A stretch of DNA of 64,000 nucleotides from Asanoa sp040676615 (lineage in GTDB: Bacteria; Actinomycetota; Actinomycetes; Mycobacteriales; Micromonosporaceae), in assembly GCF_040676615.1 (NCBI RefSeq), contig NZ_JBFAPI010000001.1:372001-436000 (forward strand). The letters run 5' to 3'. A program made the position numbers and the translations under genes. Under the pieces are notes generated by a model. That model worked only from the letters and a program-made list of their open reading frames with translations. It made no database searches and was not told the origin of the DNA. Below, piece by piece: positions 58,897 to 64,000 of the stretch; the first letter of the stretch is position 1; the number at the start of each line of letters is the position of its first letter.

Positions 58897-59690
58897 GACC
58901 ACCGCCGCAGGAAGCCCGGGATCGCCGCCACCGCGGCCGTCGGCTCGCCGCGGAGCCGGCACTCCACCGCCAGGAAGCCGTCGTAGCCGACCGCATCCAG
59001 CGTGCCGAGCAGCGCACCCCAGTCGATGTGGCCGGCGCCGGGTTGAAACCGGTTGGAGTCGCTGACCTGGACGTGTCCGAGCTGGTCGGCCGCCTTCACC
59101 AGCGCGGTGGTGGGCTCGTCCTCCTCGATGTTCATGTGGTAGGTGTCGGCCAGCACCCGCACCGACCGCAGGCCCACCTCGTCGACCAGCGAGACCGCCT
59201 CGTCGAGCCGGTTGACCATGTGGTCCTCGTAGCGGTTGAGCGGCTCTAGCACCAGCGTCACCCCGAGGGACGCGGCATGCTCGCCGAGTTCGGTCAGGGC
59301 CGCGAGCAGCACGGCCCGGTCGGCGTCGGGGGAGCGCGGCGGTTCGAACGGCGGCAGCCGGCGGGAGAACATCCCGTAGGAGGCGGGCGTGCCGGCCACC
59401 GAACCGCCGACCTCGGCGATCACCGAGAGCTGCGAGCGGAGCTGGGCCACGGCGTCGCGGCGCAGGCCGGCGTCGAACGCGCCGATGAAATGCAGCATGT
59501 CGACGCAGACCGACGGCATCGGCACGCCGTCGCGCGCGGCCTGGCGCAGCTCGGGCAACCGGTCGCGGAACGCGAACTCGCCCTTGGCCCGCAGCTCGAT
59601 GCCGTCGTAGCCGGCGCGCGCCGCGAAGTCCCACTTCGCCTGGAGGCTCTCGCCGGGGAGCAGCTGCTCCTGGCAGGAGATCTTGATCAT
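58893..59690 (-). CDS. Sugar phosphate isomerase/epimerase-family protein
   Basis: A 265-residue AP-endonuclease-2-type TIM barrel with metal-binding residues in LEPLNRYE, DTYHMNIEE, HVQVSDSNR and AVECRL. Such proteins isomerise or epimerise sugars. Its ATG overlaps the stop of the upstream dehydrogenase gene (ATGA), and its stop overlaps the GH63-type gene start, so translation is coupled through the operon. Confidence 0.85.
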   Translation of the reverse strand: MIKISCQEQLLPGESLQAKWDFAARAGYDGIELRAKGEFAFRDRLPELRQAARDGVPMPSVCVDMLHFIGAFDAGLRRDAVAQLRSQLSVIAEVGGSVAGTPASYGMFSRRLPPFEPPRSPDADRAVLLAALTELGEHAASLGVTLVLEPLNRYEDHMVNRLDEAVSLVDEVGLRSVRVLADTYHMNIEEDEPTTALVKAADQLGHVQVSDSNRFQPGAGHIDWGALLGTLDAVGYDGFLAVECRLRGEPTAAVAAIPGFLRRWS

Positions 59691-60733
59691 GAGAACTTCA
59701 ACACCACCTGGAGTGCTTCCTGGGGACGGTGGTCGAGCATGGCGAAGGCCGCCGCCGCTTCTTCCACCGCGATGACGTGCGTGACGAGGCCGACGGGGTC
59801 GACCGCGCCCTGCTGGGCCAGACCGAGGAACGCCTGGTTGAGGCGGGCCTGGTTCCAGCGCCCGGCGAGCTCCGGCGGCACGCCCCCGATCTGGGAGGAG
59901 ACGATCCGGACCCGGTTGTGGTGGAACTCGTCGCCGAGCCGCAGCCCGGCGCCGTCACCCTGGTAGAAGCCGGAGGCGACCACCCGCCCGTCGACCGCGA
60001 CCGTGCGGATCGCGTCGTGCAGGGCCGGGTAGTGCCCGCTGATCTCGATCGCCACGTCGGCGCCGCGCCCGTCGGTCAGGGCGCGCAGGGCCAGCGCCAC
60101 GTCTTGCGCGGCCGCGTCGATGGTGTGCGCGGCGCCGTACTCGCGGGCCTTGGCCAGGCGGGCGGGCAGCGTGTCGACGGCGACCACGGTGGCGCCGGAG
60201 AGCTGGGCCAGCCGGGTGGCGAGCAGGCCGAGCACGCCCTGGCCGAAGATCGCGACCACTTCGGAGAGATGGATGTCGGCGGCCAGCACCCCGTTGAGCG
60301 CGACGGCGCCGACCCGGGCGAAGGTGGCCGCGACGGGGTCCAGGCCGTCGGGCAGGACACAACCACGAACCTTCTCGATCGGGAGTACGGCTTCGCCGCG
60401 GTGCCCCCAGATCCCCCAGACCTGTTGGCCGACGGCGGGATCCCCGGGCGACGGCTCGTCGGCCAGCACCTCGACCACCTCGCCGACCTCGGAGTAGCCG
60501 AGCCCGGCGATCGGATAGCGCAGGCCGCTGGTCCCGGCGACGAACAGCCGCAGGTCGGCGTCCCAGTCGCGGTTGAGGTAGGGGTTGGTGCCCCGGTAGG
60601 CGGTCAGTTCCGTGCCCGCGGAGATCCCGGAGTAGCTGGTGCGGATGCGCACCTGCCCCGGGCGCAGGTCGACGTGCGGCTGCTCGACGACCTCCACGTG
60701 GCGTGGGGAGGTGAACTGCACTATCTGCGGCAC
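59687..60733 (-). CDS. MDR-family dehydrogenase without structural zinc cysteines
   Basis: A 348-residue medium-chain dehydrogenase/reductase-like protein with a nucleotide-binding VVAIFGQGVLGLLATRLAQL motif. The usual catalytic Cys of zinc members is replaced by Ser (SYSGISAGTE), and the structural four-Cys lobe is absent, so it is of the zinc-lobe-lacking type. It would oxidise or reduce a sugar or derivative. GGAAGG lies 5 nt before the GTG at 60733. First gene of the leftward operon. Confidence 0.85.
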   Translation of the reverse strand: MPQIVQFTSPRHVEVVEQPHVDLRPGQVRIRTSYSGISAGTELTAYRGTNPYLNRDWDADLRLFVAGTSGLRYPIAGLGYSEVGEVVEVLADEPSPGDPAVGQQVWGIWGHRGEAVLPIEKVRGCVLPDGLDPVAATFARVGAVALNGVLAADIHLSEVVAIFGQGVLGLLATRLAQLSGATVVAVDTLPARLAKAREYGAAHTIDAAAQDVALALRALTDGRGADVAIEISGHYPALHDAIRTVAVDGRVVASGFYQGDGAGLRLGDEFHHNRVRIVSSQIGGVPPELAGRWNQARLNQAFLGLAQQGAVDPVGLVTHVIAVEEAAAAFAMLDHRPQEALQVVLKFS

Positions 60734-60798
60734 GACGGCCTTCCGCCCTTGTCGAAGAAAGAAGCGCGCGACATAACGACCCGAGGTTCGGCCGAGAT

Positions 60799-60834
60799 GT
60801 TACGCACTTATGTCTGGCAATCAAGTATAAGTCC
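60799..60834. promoter_or_regulatory. 36-bp direct repeat, copy A (sugar cluster control region)
   Basis: GTTACG-AC-TATGTCT-GC-TC-GTATAAG-CC pattern. It shares 27 of 36 bases with copy B, 119 bp away. It contains an ACTTAT-N15-ATAAGT inverted repeat. Confidence 0.7.
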
Positions 60835-60917
60835 GGATCCGCATCTGTCCGTCATATGTGGACATAAGCCACGCAGACCTGTCCAAGATCGTCCGTTACC
60901 CGACCGAGGGACCGAAC

Positions 60918-60953
60918 GTTACGTACATATGTCTTGCCTTCGCGTATAAGACC
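60918..60953. promoter_or_regulatory. 36-bp direct repeat, copy B (sugar cluster control region)
   Basis: Same orientation as copy A. The 291-bp gap (60734-61024) also has GACATAA at 60771 and 60861 and CTTATGTC at 60807, so several sites for a common regulator are likely. TATAAG in both copies could also be a -10. Confidence 0.7.
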
Positions 60954-61024
60954 TTGGTGTGATTCGTCCATAGATCGGAAAAGAAAAGGGAGAGATCGAT
61001 ATATCGGACGAAGGAGCAACCTGC

Positions 61025-62416
61025 GTGAACGCGAGAAGACTGCTCACCGCCGCATCCGCGGCGGTCCTGGTGGCCACCACGTTGACCGCCTGCGGCAGTG
61101 ACGACCCGGCCGACGACGCCACCGGATCGATCACCGTTTGGAGCCTGGAGAACCAGACCGACCGGGTCCAGGCGACCCAGAAGATCGCCGACCAGTTCAC
61201 CGCCAAGACCGGCATCCAGGTCAAGATCGTCGGGACCGACGAGAACCAGTTCACCAGCCTGATCACCTCGGCCGCCGCGGCCGGAAAGATGCCCGACGTG
61301 GTCGGCGCGCTGCCGCTGGCCGCCGTCGCCCAGATGGCGACCAACGACCTGCTCGACACCGACGCCGCCAAGGCCGTCGTCGACGAACTCGGCACCGGCA
61401 CCTTCTCGCCGCGCGCCCTGGAGCTGACCGCACAGGACGGCAAGCAGCTCGCGGTGCCCAGCGACGGCTGGGCCCAGCTGCTCTTCTACCGCAAGGACCT
61501 GTTCGACAAGGCCGGCCTGGCCGCGCCGGACACGTTCGACAAGATCCGTGAGGCCGCGCAGAAGCTCAACACGGGCGGCATCGCCGGCATCACCATGGCG
61601 ACCGTCCCCAACGACGCCTTCACCGAACAGACGTTTGAGAACTTCGCGCTCGGCAACGGCTGTCAGCTGGTCGACGACCAGAAGAACGTCACCCTCGACT
61701 CGCCGGCCTGCCAGGCCACGTTCCAGCTCTACAACGACCTGATCAAGAACTACTCGGTGCCCGGCGCGCAGGACGTCGACACCACCCGGGCCACCTATTT
61801 CGCCGGCAAGGCGGCCATGGTGGTCTGGTCCTCGTTCCTCCTCGACGAGATGGCGGGGCTGCGCAACGACGCCCTGCCCACCTGTCCCGAGTGCAAGGCC
61901 GACCCGGCGTTCCTGGCGAAGAACAGCGGCATCGTGACCGCGGTGTCGGGCCCCAACGGGCAGCCGGCCCAGTTCGGCGAGATCACCAGCTGGACGATCA
62001 CCAGGGACGGCCCCAACACCGACCAGGCCCGCAAGTTCGTGGCCTACATGATGAACGAGGGCTACACCGACTGGCTCGGCATCGCGCCCGAGGGCAAGTT
62101 CCCGGTGCGCAAGGGCGACTCGGCCGACCCGGCGAAGTTCACCACGGCCTGGAACACGCTGCCGGCCGGCGTCGACACCCGCAAGCCGCTGTCCGACAGC
62201 TACCCGGCGGACGTGTTGACCGCGTTGCGCAGCAGCCCCGACACGTTCCAGCGCTGGGCGCTGCCGCAGAAGCAGGGCGCGCTGCTCGGCGCCACGCTGG
62301 GCGAGTTGCCCGTACCCAAGGCGGTGAACGCCATGACCGGCGGTGAGCTCGATCCCGCCGGCGCGGCCAAACGCGCCGCAGACGACGTGCGGGCCATCCA
62401 GAAGTCGCAGAACTGA
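61025..62416 (+). CDS. ABC sugar-importer substrate-binding lipoprotein
   Basis: A 463-residue family 1 solute-binding protein with a signal ending in the lipobox LTAC (Cys about 23). The N-lobe SITVWSLENQTDRVQATQKIADQF and the SDGWAQLLFYRKDLFDKAGL segment are typical. Four or more cysteines (NGCQL, SPACQ, PTCPECK) suggest disulfides. GAAGGAG lies 8 nt before the GTG at 61025. Its TGA overlaps the permease ATG by one base. Substrate unknown, presumably an oligosaccharide handled by the divergent operon. Confidence 0.9.
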   Translation: MNARRLLTAASAAVLVATTLTACGSDDPADDATGSITVWSLENQTDRVQATQKIADQFTAKTGIQVKIVGTDENQFTSLITSAAAAGKMPDVVGALPLAAVAQMATNDLLDTDAAKAVVDELGTGTFSPRALELTAQDGKQLAVPSDGWAQLLFYRKDLFDKAGLAAPDTFDKIREAAQKLNTGGIAGITMATVPNDAFTEQTFENFALGNGCQLVDDQKNVTLDSPACQATFQLYNDLIKNYSVPGAQDVDTTRATYFAGKAAMVVWSSFLLDEMAGLRNDALPTCPECKADPAFLAKNSGIVTAVSGPNGQPAQFGEITSWTITRDGPNTDQARKFVAYMMNEGYTDWLGIAPEGKFPVRKGDSADPAKFTTAWNTLPAGVDTRKPLSDSYPADVLTALRSSPDTFQRWALPQKQGALLGATLGELPVPKAVNAMTGGELDPAGAAKRAADDVRAIQKSQN

Positions 62417-63399
62417 TGGTCGCGACCCGCGAGACGCGGCCGGCGGCGCCCGAACGGCGCCGCCGGCCGGCCCGGCCGCTCACCCGCCGCCAGCGGGAGA
62501 ACCGCGCCGGCCTGGCCTACCTGTCGCCCACGTTCATCGTGGTGCTGGTCGTGGTGGTCGTCCCGATCCTCTGGACGATCATGCTGGCGTTCCAGCGGAT
62601 CCGGCTGATCAACATCCGCCGGGCCGGCCTGTTCGGCGAATACACGCTGCACAACTTCGAGTACGTGTTCAGCTCGCCGGGCTTCTGGAGCTCGCTGTGG
62701 ACCACGCTGCTCTACACGATCGGCGGCACCGCCCTGTCGATCATCTTCGGCCTGGTCGCCGCCCTCGCGCTGCGCACGCGCTTCCCCGGGAGGACCTTCG
62801 TACGGGCCAGCGTGCTGCTGCCCTACGTCGCGCCGGTCGTCGCGGTGACCTTCGTCTGGGAGATCATGCTCAGCCCCCAGTTCGGCGTGGCCAACGACTG
62901 GGGCGGGCGGTTCCTGGGCTGGGACCGGCCGATCGCGTTCCTCAGCCAGCGCGAATACCACCTGTGGGGGGTCGACATCCCGCTCGCGCTGATCACGGTC
63001 ATCGCGTTCGAGGCGTGGCGCTACTTCCCGTTCGCGTTCCTGTTCATCCTGGCCCGGCTCCAGGCGGTGCCCAAAGACCTGGAGGAGGCGGCGATCGTCG
63101 ACGGCGCGGCGCCGACCCAGCTCTTCCGGCACATCCTGCTGCCACAGTTGGGCGCCGTGATCGCCCTGCTCAGCGTGCTGCGGTTCATCATGACGTTCAA
63201 CAAGTTCGACGACGTCTGGCTGCTCACCGGCGGCGGTGCCGGCACCCAGGTGGTCAGCGTGCGGGTCTACGACTTCCTGACCTCGCGGCTCGACATCGGC
63301 GCCGCCGCCGCGCAGGGCCTGGTGCTCGCCGCCGGCCTGGTCATCCTGCTACTGGTCTACCTGCGGTTCTTCGCGCCGCGGCTGGAGGGGGAGTCGTGA
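62416..63399 (+). CDS. ABC sugar-importer permease (MalF type)
   Basis: A 327-residue permease with six helices and the cytoplasmic EAA loop EEAAIVDGAAPTQLFRHILLPQL. It should form a heterodimer with the next gene. Starts at TGATG overlap with the binding protein, so it is coupled. Confidence 0.9.
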   Translation: MVATRETRPAAPERRRRPARPLTRRQRENRAGLAYLSPTFIVVLVVVVVPILWTIMLAFQRIRLINIRRAGLFGEYTLHNFEYVFSSPGFWSSLWTTLLYTIGGTALSIIFGLVAALALRTRFPGRTFVRASVLLPYVAPVVAVTFVWEIMLSPQFGVANDWGGRFLGWDRPIAFLSQREYHLWGVDIPLALITVIAFEAWRYFPFAFLFILARLQAVPKDLEEAAIVDGAAPTQLFRHILLPQLGAVIALLSVLRFIMTFNKFDDVWLLTGGGAGTQVVSVRVYDFLTSRLDIGAAAAQGLVLAAGLVILLLVYLRFFAPRLEGES

Positions 63400-64000
63400 T
63401 GGACCGGGCGACCTTCGAGACCCGCCTCTTCGGCGTGCTGCGCTGGGTCGTGATCGCGGTGCTGATCGTGGTCACGCTGTTCCCGTTCTACTACATGGTG
63501 CTGCTCTCGGTCCGGCCGATCGAGCAGGTGCTCCAGGACCCGGGCGGCATCTGGGCCGGCCCGGCGGAATGGACCTTCTCGACCTACCGCGAGGTGCTCA
63601 CCTCGGTCGACGACGGCGGGCAGGGCTTCCTGCGGCTGCTCGGCAACACGACCCTGGTGGCGGTGTCGGCGACGCTGCTGACACTGCTGGTCGCGCTGCC
63701 CGGCTCGTACGCCGTCAGCAGGTTGCAGTTCGTCGGCCGCCGCCAGGTGCACTTCCTGTTCCTCGCGGTCTACCTGTTTCCGGCGATCCTGCTGGCCATC
63801 CCGCTGTTCACCGTGTTCACCCGGCTCGGCCTGCGCGGCTCGCTGGGCGGGCTGATCATCGTCTACATCGCGCAGACCATCCCGGTCTCGGTCTACATGC
63901 TGCGCAACTACCTGAGCACGATCCCGGTCAGCCTGGAAGAGGCGGCCGCTGTCGACGGTTACACACGGTTACAAACCCTGCGTAAGGTAATCTTGCCGCT
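63399..64000 (+). CDS. ABC sugar-importer permease (MalG type), partial at right edge
   Basis: About 200 codons are visible before the window ends, just inside the EAA loop (EEAAAVDGYTRLQTLRKVILPL). The ATG at 63399 overlaps the stop of the previous permease by one base; a GTG at 63396 is an equal alternative, since GGAGGGGGAG precedes both. Near the end the codons turn AT-rich, and residue 191 is a rare TTA Leu codon at 63969-63971. No ATPase gene is visible; importers of this class often share one encoded elsewhere. Confidence 0.88.
   Translation, partial: MDRATFETRLFGVLRWVVIAVLIVVTLFPFYYMVLLSVRPIEQVLQDPGGIWAGPAEWTFSTYREVLTSVDDGGQGFLRLLGNTTLVAVSATLLTLLVALPGSYAVSRLQFVGRRQVHFLFLAVYLFPAILLAIPLFTVFTRLGLRGSLGGLIIVYIAQTIPVSVYMLRNYLSTIPVSLEEAAAVDGYTRLQTLRKVILP

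Overview
The window is about 72% G+C, with GTG starts, ATGA/GTGA overlaps, lipoprotein and Tat-type signals, F420-type oxidoreductases, a conservon fragment (cvnA/cvnB) and WXG-type N-termini. This fits an actinomycete chromosome, most likely a Micromonosporaceae-like soil bacterium. I cannot name the genus. There are no rRNA or tRNA genes, no CRISPR array and no intact insertion sequence.

Left end to 20 kb. A WXG-like/endonuclease-phosphatase fusion runs off the left edge. It is divergent from a translationally coupled operon of P450, alpha/beta hydrolase, short-chain dehydrogenase and TetR; the TetR carries a transposase-derived C-terminal domain, and a 29-bp palindrome sits between the divergent genes. 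Next come a lipoprotein, a fused chorismate-to-anthranilate type synthase behind a classical Trp attenuator, a FGGY kinase, cvnA/cvnB without cvnC/cvnD, and a cellulose block. The cellulose block holds a GH1 beta-glucosidase, two tandem diguanylate cyclases and a GH48 cellulase, with three CebR-type operators.

20-42 kb. A globin, an efflux pump with a long repetitive glycine/serine tail, an SDR plus F420-type oxidoreductase pair, DUF3159 and isochorismatase-family genes are followed by a four-gene envelope operon (FN3 protein, MoxR, DUF58, TgpA-like) whose transglutaminase domain has lost its Cys and His. A TPR/FN3 membrane protein lies upstream of it. Then come a class IV aminotransferase convergent with a sulfotransferase-like gene, and an F420-type oxidoreductase divergent from an XRE/MmyB regulator.

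42-64 kb. A lipoprotein hydrolase, a MarR/ABC exporter pair, an unusual pair of aldolase-superfamily genes, a LexA-controlled dinB, a multidomain secreted amylase, a methyltransferase and a PadR/membrane protein pair lead to a sugar-utilisation cluster. In that cluster a four-gene catabolic operon (dehydrogenase, isomerase, GH63-type and debranching-type hydrolases) is divergent from an ABC sugar importer, and a 36-bp direct repeat occupies the shared control region.

Two themes recur. Many genes are paired with visible operator palindromes, so local control is readable. GC-rich tandem repeats sit at the 3' junctions of convergent genes (12.2, 23.5-24.0, 41.9 and 55.2 kb), which is a pattern rather than a single oddity.
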